Of a DNA stretch of 64,000 nucleotides, positions 11,879 through 23,474 are shown piece by piece. The notes beneath the pieces are model-generated. The model saw only the letters and a list, made by a program, of their open reading frames with translations. It searched no databases and was not told where the DNA came from. Source of the stretch: Ustulina deusta (taxonomy: Eukaryota > Ascomycota > Sordariomycetes > Xylariales > Xylariaceae); contig JAJNNX010000062.1 in the NCBI GenBank assembly GCA_023159155.1, positions 1 through 64,000 of the forward strand. The letters run 5' to 3'. How positions within the stretch are numbered: the first letter of the stretch is position 1; each line of letters opens with the position of its first letter. The position numbers and the translations under genes are program-made.

Positions 11879-14012
11879 CTAAGGCTGAGCCAGGTTACAT
11901 CCGTAGAGTTGCTGGATAAGAGTTTCCGCATTGCTTCGATTGTGTTGTTCTTCCTGTACGAGGGTGTCGACAATCTCCGCAAGTTCTCCCCCTTGCGCCT
12001 TCAGACTTACTCTCGACCCTCGTACAATATTCAGCCAATCCTCCATGGTGGATTGGGCTTCCCTGTGGACCTCTCGTATGGAACCGTCTGGGTGGAGATC
12101 CCCGATTACCCAACCTTCCTGTTTTTCGGGCATTGGCAGTACATGTAGCAGCCACATCATAACAACACCAAGTGCCCATATATCAGAGGCGAAGCCGCGC
12201 ATACTAGGGTCGACAGCAAATTCTGGCGGCAAATACCAGGGCGCAGTGCTGGTCTGGATCGGGTGTCCGTCCTTGAAACTATGGTGAAACCCTATCAGGA
12301 CGGCGCCATGCACCGGGTGGAATAGGATATTGGCTAGGCTGATGTCACCGTGCACAATGCTGTTCTCATGGAGGAAGGATAGCGCCGAAGCCATGTTGCT
12401 GAGGATGTTCCAGGCTCTGACACTATTGCCATTGAATTTATTGTCGGCTCCCGCATGGAACGTCAAGTCTTTCGCATCAACGTACTGAGTGCTATAACAG
12501 TCGACGTTAGTAATGGCTACATGACCGAGAGGGCTTCAAAATTGCGAGGAGCCTTTAAACTATAACTTTGGCCTAGACAGGGATCTTTATGCTCTAAATG
12601 TTCCTGAGCTGGGAAGAAGCCACCACCGAGGATTACTCACTATATGCTGAGAAAGCGGGCGTCGCAGCCGAGATAGGTAACAATAGCGTTCTAGAGAGAG
12701 GGGGGGGATCAGTCTTAGAGCCCTTCCAACAGGGAGAAGTGGAAGCTTAGCAGGAGCGTACATGATGCCCGATTGAGGAATGTATGGAAATTTCACGCAT
12801 AAAAGTTTCGATGGAACGAACTGTGGCGTTTTTGTAGCGGGAGCCGCACTTGACAACCTTCACAACAACTGCTTTGCCCGGCATCTCGGAGTGTCGTGCA
12901 TGCCAAACAGACGAGTACTGTTTGTCTGAAATGGGAGCCATCCGCCTGAGCGTATAACTATCCTTCCCAGTCCCGACACTGATCATGTTACCTCGTTCAA
13001 GGGTGACGAGGGGATTGCTAGAGGACGCTTCCTGTAAAGTTATTGCCCGATCGGCGCTTGTATAAGCCGATAGACGAGTTTTCTTGGGCAAAACTGTTGA
13101 CATTTCGACAGAGCGCTTGGTAGGAAGTGACGGGGCAACGCGCCACGGCGCATGTCCCAGCACTTTAAATTGGACTAGTTGCCCCTCGAAAACGCCAGAA
13201 AGATCCCAGTCACCTGGATGGACTTCTTCACTTCCATTGCTTCCGACTACCGTGCGATCACCGCCATCGAGGTTGGTAACATGAATGCTGTGCGGGCAAT
13301 CGTTGCGAAGAATGAGGCGATCATATGAAGGATCAAACAGCAAAACACAAGAGATTTCTTCATAAATGATACGGCATCCGACTTGCTCCCTGTTGGGTGC
13401 TATAGCAAGGAGTCTGGCCGATTCGCTTCCCTCAGGAGCATCTATCATGCCCACTTCCACCCAGTTGTTGAAAGAGCCCTCCCCGCCGTAGGGAGAAATA
13501 TTGACTCCCTTGACAATGGGCGCCATGAGGATGCGGGAAGGATAGTCTTGGGGCAGGATCGAAGTCGGATCTAATCTTTTCCAGTCCAGAGTTGCTTCCG
13601 GTCTGCCGGTATAGGCCGCCATGGGGGCATCAGCGTCAGAAGCCTGGGCACTTTCGCCGTATGTCTCGACGTCACTGCCATTTCCGGCGTGGTGAGGTGT
13701 GCAGGGTACAAGAGCTGTGCCAGGGATAATAGGACTTTGACTACTTTCGCCGTATGCTTCCATGCCGGCACCATCCACAGCATGGTGCGGTGTACCGGGC
13801 CAAGGAGCAGTGTCAGGCATAGAAATTGGACTGTCACCACCGTCCATGCCTGGCAGCGGTGTGAAGTGGTATCTGCTTGCCATTGCTTGGACAGTACTGA
13901 TTTCTTCGGGGCAATATATGATGAATGAGGAATTGCTCGAGCAAGAGGTCAACGAATCTGATGTATGCCGTGCCCCTTCCTTATATGATTTTTTCACAGG
14001 CTCCAACCCCAA
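11879..14012 (-). CDS. FHA-like domain protein kinase homologue, probable pseudokinase
   Basis: Three exons join in frame: 14012-12762, 12690-12641 and 12491-11879 (introns of 71 and 149 bp; the second has a TACTAAC branch site), giving about 637 aa. Residues 60-125 hold two imperfect copies of a unit containing TPHHA and YGES. Residues about 195-300 resemble the FHA-like region of fungal kinases. The kinase fold follows: beta-3 Lys385 (VVVKVV), alpha-C Glu407, HGD with Asp483 and Asn488, and PPE in place of APE. The DFG metal-binding motif reads GFH (501-503), so catalysis is doubtful and a binding or signalling role is more likely. The start could also be Met44 (13883). No coding neighbour lies within 1 kb; it sits beside the AT-rich block. 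Confidence 0.75.
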
Positions 14013-15207
14013 GCGTGCTCGGCCGACTTTATTTGCTTATCTGCGTCACCAGTTGTCAAACGTAAATGCATGCTGGACGTATGATTCTTTCACGGGCACT
14101 GACATTAAGCATGCTCAGCCTATTCCTCAACGTTCCTAAACCATATTCAAAACAACGGTCCAGAATAGACGGCCATGCAACCAATAGCCCCCGGCCGGGT
14201 GGCGGGTTAGTGTATTCGGGCCGCACTCCCTTGCTTCGAACCGCCTGTGTACCCGTGAGCAACCTAAGGAAGTGATGTGGAGGACTGCTACGTCTCTGCC
14301 CTTGCTTGAAGTACAGAGAGCAAACAACAACAACCTAGTGTGCAGGATGCGAGGAGGCGTTGTTTCAACGATGGTCGAGTGAACCGCGGGCATGTTCAGT
14401 AACCATACATTTTTTGAAGTGCCGTGAGATATATGAATATATACCTCCCTACTTGTGTGTCTGGGTAGCAAGGGAATCACATGAAAAACGAGCGAGGTTA
14501 AGCAGGAAGAACACAGAATTAGCTGGTTTCTATATAGCAAGATCCTGTCATAGAATATATTCCATTCAGACTGGACAGTTGATAACTATGGAGAGTTCAA
14601 ATCGTGGTTGACGAGTAAGGAATAGGACGATCTTTGCATGCCAAGTGACAACAGGGCTGTGGCAGGGAATAATTGGGCAGATCGGACCCGAGATCTGAAT
14701 CAAATGCTGCCTCCAATTGAAAAAAAGAACCGCCACAGCTAAGCGCTTAGTACGGTCGAAGTGCGGTTCCAGGTCCTACAGTATCGGGAGGATCTTCCAG
14801 TAATGATGCAGGTGAGGAGGTAAGTACTTAGGTACCTACAACGGAGGAGGGAGGCCATGGCGCTCGACTACATATATATTTAAGTACATGTAGTGTTGTG
14901 TACATATGAGCTAGACCCGCTTTTATGTAGGTGGGTAAGGTAACACAACATCAGAGGTACAAGTAAAGTAAGTAGGTATGGTATACCTACCTACATACCT
15001 GAATCCAGTATACCTGACCTGTCGCTCTCAGGGCATTTGGGCGGTCTGCTGTCTATGCCCTGTGCCGCCCTCCCCTCGACATTTCTACGCGTCTCGTCAT
15101 TTCCCACTCCCTACTGTTTCCAGTATCTTACTTAACATACCCACCCGATACTACCATCCCATCAAACAACCACGTCCAACCGGCGCATTAAGCAGCACGC
15201 CGAGAAG
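14013..15207. other. intergenic
   Basis: 1.2 kb with short unsupported frames only. The 14.8-15.0 kb part carries several TAGGTA/TACCTA motifs and lies upstream of the plus-strand gene at 15208. Confidence 0.6.
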
Positions 15208-16017
15208 ATGGAGTGGAGGAAGAATCCCACACCTGAAAATCATCACGGCCTTCACACACCTTACGTCGACTGGAAGTGCGACGGCACCTGGAGTTGGCCG
15301 TTCGACAAGCTCTGCTACCCGCACCCGGATGTACTCTGGAGCTCTCTACATGCAGAGTTCAACTGCATGCTCTTTGCCATTCAGGATCCTTACGCATGGC
15401 ATTCCGATGTCTGTGAGCTAGCCCGGATCTCGGACAACAAAAAAGAGTTTGAATCCGCCCTCCGAAAGCGACGGGATGAAAGGTTTCAAGAGATCCGAGC
15501 GAACTGGGAGAAAACGAGATCCCAGTTAATTGCCAACCCGATCATATGGAGATCTCCTCCGACAGGCCCAGATCGCCCATGGGCAACCTTCTGCAGAATA
15601 TCACGCCACTTCTCTTTTGATACCATCATGGGCCACTTTGGCAATTACGTTGTTGATGATCCCGACGCGCTCTACCGCGCCGACACGGAAGCACGTAACG
15701 CAAAGGCAACATCGGCAGCCGTCGAAGCACCCGCCGAGGCACCCACATCGTCTTCAGCTCCGCCCGAACAATTAGGGCAGACTCTGCAACCCACACTAGA
15801 TTTTGCTCCTGCGCCTGCTCCCGCTCCCGCTCCTGCTGCTCCTGCTTCGGACATGAAAACTAAACAAGCAAGAGTCACCCGAACAAGCAAAGGGCCTGCC
15901 CGCCGTAGTCGAGTCGAAAAACCACCTTCGAGGCAACGTACAAGCAAGGCTAAGCCCCGGGAAGCTGTGCGGAGAAGCGCCCGCTTACAAGAGCGAGCAG
16001 GGCGCGGGAGTGGATGA
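15208..16017 (+). CDS. hypothetical protein, 269 aa, basic C-terminus
   Basis: Single exon with a good start context. I do not recognise the family. Residues 1-160 are compact and rich in Trp, His and Cys (DWKCDGTWSWPFDKLCYPHP at 21-40), suggesting a folded domain. Residues 165-215 are low-complexity Ala/Pro with a run of alternating Ala-Pro (200-212). Residues 217-269 are strongly basic with many Ser, Arg and Lys, like a nuclear or nucleic-acid-binding tail. No signal peptide or membrane segment. It stands alone between two gene-poor stretches and may be lineage-specific. Confidence 0.7.
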   Translation: MEWRKNPTPENHHGLHTPYVDWKCDGTWSWPFDKLCYPHPDVLWSSLHAEFNCMLFAIQDPYAWHSDVCELARISDNKKEFESALRKRRDERFQEIRANWEKTRSQLIANPIIWRSPPTGPDRPWATFCRISRHFSFDTIMGHFGNYVVDDPDALYRADTEARNAKATSAAVEAPAEAPTSSSAPPEQLGQTLQPTLDFAPAPAPAPAPAAPASDMKTKQARVTRTSKGPARRSRVEKPPSRQRTSKAKPREAVRRSARLQERAGRGSG

Positions 16018-19000
16018 GAAAACCAGAATCTCTTGGGCTAACCATGCCGGATATGGCCACATCCTGGCCTTTCCATTTTTAACGCCGAGTGCCATGTCAT
16101 AGACACGAGATCGTCTCGCCAAAAACACTTGAGAGTCACGATACTATCCTGTTTGTTGCTGGTACTAGGAATGCCTGGTAAATAATTCTTCTGTGTACGG
16201 CGGTACGCTGAAGGACCTGAAATGCCAAGACGCAGATACAGTGCCTGGATCTGCATAATGACATGGGTGGTCATGATTGCGGTCTTACAGGTAGTAGTCG
16301 TTGGCGAGTTACGGCTGGGAACAATATGGTGTTGTTTCCACCCTCAGATGTGTTTTGGGCGATAGGTATATTGGATTAGATCACTTCGCGAGCTAGCTGT
16401 CTCGAGAACCGTGGTTTCTGGAGTTGATATAATATGTCTGCATATATCTTTGGCAGGGATGGAGATTGGCTACTGCAATGTGAGCATGGATTCACACAGT
16501 TGCTGTTGTTACACGCATGTTTATTCCCAATTGTTAACTCGTGGTACCAACAACCCCCACTTTTCTTTTCTTTTCTTTTTCCCTTTCAAAATTTAGCAGA
16601 TTCAACGGATGAGTAATTCGTGTGTATTAAGATGTACATGGGACATTTACCATCGCACCTTTAGCATTATAAATAGAGACTGGAATACATAAAAGCAAGA
16701 CAGAAGAAGGAGAGCCTGTAATCTTTTTCTACTATCTACAATACTATCTTGCAGTGGGCAGGCAAGGAGGACATAATGCTACATGGGTCTCCCAGGGACA
16801 AAATAGCGGCCCTTTTCTCTCTGTTGCCACTTGTCTTACTAGTGCGGTCCTTGATATTCCTATGCATGATTGGCTAGTTACGGGCTCATCCATGACGGTC
16901 GGCGGTTACCGCTTTTCTGCCAATCCGCCAGTCAAGTTTTCTATAATTTGCTTTTTTTAATTTCCTTTTCTACTCACAAATACCTACTAAAACCTCCATA
17001 ACATATATTAGATCTAGCCATACAGACCTAGCCATGCAGACTTACACATATAAACTAGCAGGTAGTTAGGTAGGTTTATATGGCTAGGTTTGGCTTGAAG
17101 GTCTGGTTTGGCGAGGCAGCTTTGTAAAGCTGTTAATTTTTGCCGCCAAAAGTAGAAATACGGGTGCATTATGAAGTTTAGCAGCTAAGAGCACTAAATG
17201 TGCTATACTTATCGTGTATTTTGTCAACGCTGCCGCTACATTTATAGTGACCCGTTGCTCGGAATGCACAATATTGCTAAATGGTAACCTCGCACCAAAG
17301 CAGCTCAGTGCTGGGACATAGCCTGCATGTGTTCTTAAAGTCAGGAAAGTACAGCCTTGCTTTACCTAGCTCTGCTAACATGATAAACTCATAGGCTCAA
17401 AATTATCCCTGTCTAGGTTTATCTAACATACCTAGATACTTAGGATGGACGTTGCTATTGTCCTTATTATCATTAGGGTATAATCGCGCTATCTTGGGAA
17501 CTGTTGGTTTGACATCTCTGCCTAACCCTATGTTGAAGCAATTCTCCTCCCTTCTCTTATAGAAATGACAATCAATGAATCTGCATTTATGCTCGTTTGT
17601 TGCTTACAGAGCTGTGTGGTAAACAGTGCACATATAAGCTAGTTTATTTTAACCCGTCTCGTGAGTATAAGTCGAGTAGTGCGTGAGATACAATAGTGGA
17701 ATGCATTGTTATTGACTTATTAGTTTCATGATTATTTAATGTCCTGTAGACTATACTTGTTTGCTATAATACTAACATAGCATGCTACTGCAATTTGAGC
17801 AAACATATTCTTTTTGAGCAGGTGGTTTTATCTAGGGCGCATCTTGACTCCGGACCCTGTCACACGTAAGGGAGGGAAAGGTACGAAGGCAGAGCCTTTC
17901 GGCCGTAAAGCGGTTTCTACTATAAATAGTGTCTCACGTTGCAAGGTGGCATACATTCCGCAAATAAGGAAGATCGGCGACTGGCTAGCGCCAGGTATCC
18001 CTGCGGGCATCGTGATTTGCTGGGAGCAATCAGGTTCCATATAACGCACTATACCACGGTCGGAGTGCTTCCCGTCTATCCGTTTCCTCTCACTGCGTAC
18101 AAACTGCCCATTAGTTGTGCGCTAATTCTGTTAGCATTAGGCGCCAGAGCTATGTAGGGGTATGAGACGTTGTCCGGTGACTTTTGAAGACGAAGGTTGT
18201 ATGTTGCCGAGAAGTTTAAGCATGGGCTTTTTTGTTACAATCCTGCGTACTTAACAATTCTTGGTCAAAGTTCTTAGTGGAGTTTTTCGGTGGTCTAAAA
18301 ACAGGCCGCACACTTAACAAAGGACTCTTTATAATAGTTAGTAAAATGACAGATACGGAGCATTAAGTTCAGCCATTGAACCACGGAAAGTCCTGTGTAT
18401 TGCACAGTATATGTTGTTATATGTCAACTTCTGCTGCTTGGTTGTGATAAGGCGCTTATGATACCTGAATCATAAATGACCCATCGAGCAAAATCACACA
18501 AATGCTATAGAGCTGTTGACGATCTAGCAATATAGCTGTCTGTTTTACTAGCAGAGCCGGAGCTATAAGGTCTGGTTTCCTATTTGCAGATGTTTAGTTA
18601 ATTTGTAATGCATTACCTCGGTTAGTTATTGGCATCAGCAGAATATTCAACCTCCGAAACGCCGAGATAAAGTACGTGCTATTGAGAGATGTTTCTACCG
18701 CTAATAACACCTAACCTAGTGGTTGAGGTAGTTGGAACTACAAAACCTACAACAACCTAAGAGAATGTTCTAGGTTTAGCAAAATACTTGGCAGTATTTA
18801 AAGAAGGAAAGAAAACTGTTCGGTGAAATAAGGTTATTGAGTTAAACCTCGCAACTAAACAAAATGTGGAGGTTAACTGCAACAAACTAGATGTATAGAT
18901 TATTAATAGATGGGGTGGTTAGGGGGATCAGGGGTAACAATATCATGCCTTTCTACGTATTGTAATATGACTGGAAATAATAATCATGGTAACCTTAGGG

Positions 19001-19150
19001 GTGAACTCAGTGTACCGCTGGCACAATTATGCAACAAGCACACTTTTGTTGCGGGATTCAAGATGTTGAGTTGCCCCAACTGAACTGACACCCACTCGTT
19101 TATAAGGACCATTATTGTCCCGTTGGCCAAGAACGCAGTAGTGCCGATGC
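16018..19150. other. gene-free stretch
   Basis: 3.1 kb of moderately AT-rich DNA with no supported gene. A nested inverted repeat lies at 17026-17089. A somewhat more GC-rich patch at 17810-18160 is open on both strands but resembles nothing I know. Confidence 0.55.
17026..17089. repeat. nested inverted repeat
   Basis: ACCTAGCCAT (17026-17035) is answered by ATGGCTAGGT (17080-17089), and inside it ATATAAAC (17047-17054) by GTTTATAT (17073-17080). It could be a cruciform-forming palindrome or the core of a small transposon relic. No gene lies within about 1 kb. Confidence 0.4.
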
Positions 19151-20530
19151 CTATGTGGCTGTGTTTAGGTCTTGGATACTAATTACTTCCCCCCCCCCCC
19201 CCCCCTTCACCTCAAATTCCTTCGCCATAAAAAAGCATCTTTCACTGAGAAATGTATCGTCACTCACCATTGTGACACTGGTTTTCGCATCTTCATGTGA
19301 ATGCATGTCCTTCACTACTAATACCCACAATAAATGCGAAAATCCATTCCGGGATTCAATTTCGCCGTCGAGGGTTATCCATCCAAGCACATCATCTTCG
19401 TGGTTCTGGATTACCCTGTATCTCATTTTCAGGTAATCCAACTCAGGTGGGAAAACTGTTTCGTCCGGCACCGGGTCACTCTATCTCACGTCGCCAATAC
19501 GAGGACGCCGTTTCGATTTTACTAGGGTTCCATAGACAATGAATGATCCAGGAGACAGTGCTTGATTGGTCTCGCGAATTCTGAACTCAGAAACTGGGCT
19601 ATAGTCGTAGAGCTGCACGAAATAAATTGGGCCCTTCCGGCTAGCCCAGCTCCAGGATGGCGCCCCAACTAAAGGTAAAAAATACTCCAGGATCCCAGTG
19701 CGTGCCGACCACAGTACGACGTGATGTAAGAGCTCCTTCCAGACGCCTTTCACGCAAGTTATCTGCAGCCTCGACTCGAGCTTCTGTACTAACCCGTTGA
19801 TCGCAATCAGCTTGTCTGTCTGAAACGTGAGATCAAAGCTAGAGTCCTCCGAGGATAAATGCCACCCCTTCCCCCCTGCATCAGCTCAGAGCTCCGTGTT
19901 GGCATGTTGAAAGGACTTGGGCGGGAATCGGACTGGGAAGGCATCTTTTTTTCATCACACCCAGGCATTAATACTTGAAATATTCGCCCTGGTACATCTG
20001 ATGCTCGGTGAATTGAAGCGTTCGCAGAGATAGCACCCTTTCTTAGGGAACTCAGGCTCAACGGTTTAATGGCCCATTGTTGCCGCTTCTGGGTCGTCTT
20101 GCATGATACGTAAGCTGGCGGTCCAGATACCGTATGCTAATCTTTGCAGCAACTGCCACTGCATCCCAGAACGTTTGAGGGGCGACTCAGAGAGCGGGAA
20201 TCCGGCACATCTTGTAACTAAATTTGATTTGACAGTCTTGGCTGGTTGATGCCCACCTTAGCTGTGGCTTAATGCCATCTACTTTCTTGGGGTGTTGTCC
20301 GTATATAGAAGCCGGGGTCGTCCAGTTAGGTGGACTTGGTCAATATCTGGCACCCGTCTAGGGAGATATGCCGCCATAGCTAGCTCTAGAGTCTTCTGCT
20401 ATCTCACTCCAAACGCTGTGACGAGATTTGAAGTGTCAAACCAAAAGATCAAAGGGCATCTCACCGCGCCCACCCAACGCTACGACACAGGCATCCCATC
20501 GACCTCGTGGCAATGGGGGAGGTTTTAGAC
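19151..20530 (-). pseudogene. decayed HET-domain (heterokaryon incompatibility) gene
   Basis: Pieces of a HET-domain protein follow one another in order on the minus strand but in different frames. Near 20290 MALSHS is followed by a stop where the conserved Cys-Trp of ALSHCWG belongs. Then come PQTFWDAVAVAAKISIRYL, then in another frame IMQDDPEA, then RVLSLRTLQFTEHQMY (LSPR..HF region), then LTFQTDKLIAING, then GAPSWSWAS near 19650. The final frame ends at 19151 with a Gly run encoded by a long C tract (about 19190-19206). At least three frameshifts and two stops are needed, so it is a pseudogene. HET proteins act in fungal self/non-self recognition and cell death. The upstream limit (20400-20530) is uncertain. 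Confidence 0.8.
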
Positions 20531-21371
20531 TTCCAAGCAGAATGTGTTGGGACAATAAAGGACACTGAAAATAAGGTCGGGAATAGACAGGAGGATGCGC
20601 CCAGGTCTTAACATGAATCTTAGGGGCACTAATGTAATGATAGCTACTATCATTATGACTGCGAAGCAGTGGTTTTCTCTTTTCGAGAGCCCATGACCTA
20701 ACAATCCAAATATGTAGCAGAGAATTTATGTTGGACTACTTTCTACTCATCGCTCAGTAACACAGCCTACGCACGTAGCACACACTAGGTGAAAATACAA
20801 TGCTGGGCCAGCTAGGTGTGGCGATTTCAAAACCTACAAGGGATTCAAAGACAAGCGTGCGTTTTGACGATCAAGTTCGCGCGCTTTACCTGACAGTAGT
20901 TATTTGATGAGGCGGGTTTTTTGCCCGCACAGTCACATCCAGCCAATGTACAAATTTATAATGACTCGAGCCTCATCCCCGGCGTGGTCGACGTTGAATA
21001 TTGCCGGCAACTTGAACAAACCAGTTGTGCAAACTGATAATCTCCCAACCGGCCGCGGTCTGAGATCACTGGCCAACACACCGTCTCTAGCCCGCCCAGC
21101 CGCCCAGTACAGTACGGAATAAGAAATGATCAGGAAATAAATTTTCTGACACCAGTAGTTCAAGCAGCCATTATCGGGGGGCTCTACATCTCCAACCTTA
21201 TTCTAGCCTAGCGACCAAGCGGCAAGATGGTACTAAAGGCTGATACATCGGGATCGGGCATGTTCGACACGGAATCATGTACTTATTGTAGCCAGAGACA
21301 TTCACTGGCAGTATCCACTGGTTAAAGACCTGTGCTACATCCGATGGTGGGCCAAACTTCTCCTGGAGAGG
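20531..21371. other. intergenic
   Basis: No supported gene; short unsupported frames only. Confidence 0.5.
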
Positions 21372-21884
21372 CTATCGACGTGGCGTGACGCTCAATCGAC
21401 ATGGCGACACCGCAAATAGCGTGTATAGTATGGCCACGCTAACATTCGGTAACCGCCAAGTTACGTACTCTAACCTCCGCAGCCCAGCCTCGCTCTCGCC
21501 GGCCTTGTTCACTTCGACGTTGCCCTCCCAGACTCGCAGTCGAGCCTCAGCTGTCATACTGAACACCTCCCCATTTCCCTGCCGACACATTCCTGTTCTG
21601 GCGTCAAATGTCATACTGCCTGCACTAGTGATCGGGTGCCTGAAGATAAGACCAGCGGCTTGCGGCGTTTCGATGTTTTGGTCCCTGTCGACTTGCGCGT
21701 TGCCCATATATCTGTCTGCCCGAGTTGTCTTTACTTCGACGGTACGTCTTTGGCCGTTCTTTGGACGGCGGAAGCCTGTATATTGTCCACGAGTCGGAAT
21801 GCCGGTCTGAGTGACCTGGAGCTGGGGATATTTCCCTCCATACTGACGCAGCTCTTCCTGGTGGGTATACTTGAAACCGTGCAA
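21372..21884 (-). CDS. possible hypothetical protein, 170 aa
   Basis: An open frame of 170 codons, mirrored by a 141-codon frame on the other strand (21385-21810), so the strand is not certain. I favour minus because its product is the more protein-like: mixed charged residues, then a hydrophobic stretch near the C-terminus (SVAILYTLFAVS). No family recognised. It may be a non-coding open stretch. Confidence 0.25.
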   Translation of the reverse strand: MHGFKYTHQEELRQYGGKYPQLQVTQTGIPTRGQYTGFRRPKNGQRRTVEVKTTRADRYMGNAQVDRDQNIETPQAAGLIFRHPITSAGSMTFDARTGMCRQGNGEVFSMTAEARLRVWEGNVEVNKAGESEAGLRRLEYVTWRLPNVSVAILYTLFAVSPCRLSVTPRR

Positions 21885-23474
21885 ACATAAACAAACATAT
21901 TCGTGAAGATGCTCGATATCCTACCTTAAAACCGATGAATAGGAAGGACACTCAAACTATATAAAGACTACCTTGACCTACGCATTTATCGAGAGATGTT
22001 GAGTCCAGATCCGTCACGCGAGGCTTATGCTTCCAGTTGACGTAACGCTGCTGACCATGGACACTCGCCGTGTTGCCATTGTAGTAGGAATGCGAATTGG
22101 AAAGGAGCGCTCTTAGGAAATGCGTCCTACATCATGACAATGGGAAGCGTGAGAAGGAGATTCCGGGGTTGAACGGTCTGATGGGACTGTTGTTTGCGGG
22201 AGCCAGATACTACCGTATATACCACGCAGGTTTCAAGGCGGCGGATAAGCGCACCAATCAGGAGGGCACCGAGTTCGCGAGCAGTCAAGGAATATACCTA
22301 GCAGTAAAGAATATGGCTGGGAATATTGTACTGTGAAGATGCTGTGTATAAGTACCATGTAGTATAGGCATGTAAGACGATGTTCTTGGTTATGCCTAGT
22401 CTAGTCTAGGTAAGTACCTCAGATGGAATCCCATGACATACTAGGTTCAACCGAGAACGATTTCGATAGAGCTGCCAGACGCAATGACACAAGAATACAA
22501 TATCAAGCACCCAGACCACCGACCCAGGTAGGTACTGAGATGTAGTTGAGCGAGCAAGGAGAAGGATGTGTTCGAACAACGTTTCAGGTTAGACTTCCCT
22601 TCGCCCGTCTTGTCGTCTCATCGAGACGCACGATGGTGGGTAGGTTAGCTGTACTAGTATACTCCGTATGTAGGTTACCTGCAATGCCTACATTGTGATC
22701 ATGGCGGATGGATCGGTGAAAGGGGTACTGTCTCTGTCAAATGCCAAGGCGACTTGGCAAGGCAGCTGAGAGAGGGATTGATTGCACCAAGGCAAAAAAG
22801 CGAAAAACTAGCTGAACTTTATTTATCTATTTGTACCAAGATATGCCTACATAACCAAAGAAGAAAAGGAAAGAAAGAACTTGATTCAAGAGCTATGTGG
22901 TGGGTAAGGTAGGCAGGCAGGTAAGATGCAAATAAAGCACTCCACATCGGAGGGCCGGACAGCAAAGAAATGGAGCAAGTTTTCAACTAGGTAGCTTATA
23001 GTTAGCAGTCTGGGGTTGGGTTGGGCTGGTCCAGGCTTGGTCCACAACTGCAATAATTAACACGGAGGACTGAAGCCCTAGTGCCCCGAGCGCAGGTAGC
23101 GAGTGTACTTAGTGTATGCAAGCTACCGGCCACCAGTCTTCCCTCCCCGCGACTCCTGCAGCCTCCAGTACACTACTAGGTCTACATGAGAAGCTACCCA
23201 GGTAGTCGCCCTCCTATACTGCATAGGTCATGTACCTAACCTTACTACACGAGGTAGTCCCTCCCTCCATCCATCCATCCATCCACCCCACATCATAGGT
23301 GCTATACCTACTAGGTAAGTACTTAGAGGTATCCCATCTAACATCCCATCATCCCATCATCCCATCGTTCAACATTCACCTCCTCACCCCCTCCCAACCT
23401 TTTCTCTACTCCCCTTCTCCTGTTGACTCTCCCTCCCTCTCCTGTCTTCTCCCATCATCACCACCATCACCACA
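21885..23474. other. intergenic and promoter of the aminotransferase gene
   Basis: No supported gene. Many TAGGTA/TACCTA motifs occur (22393, 22526, 23221 and 23300 areas). The last 250 bases are pyrimidine-rich with CATC repeats (23262-23285 and 23332-23370), which is typical of a strong fungal promoter or 5' leader before the start at 23475. Confidence 0.55.
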
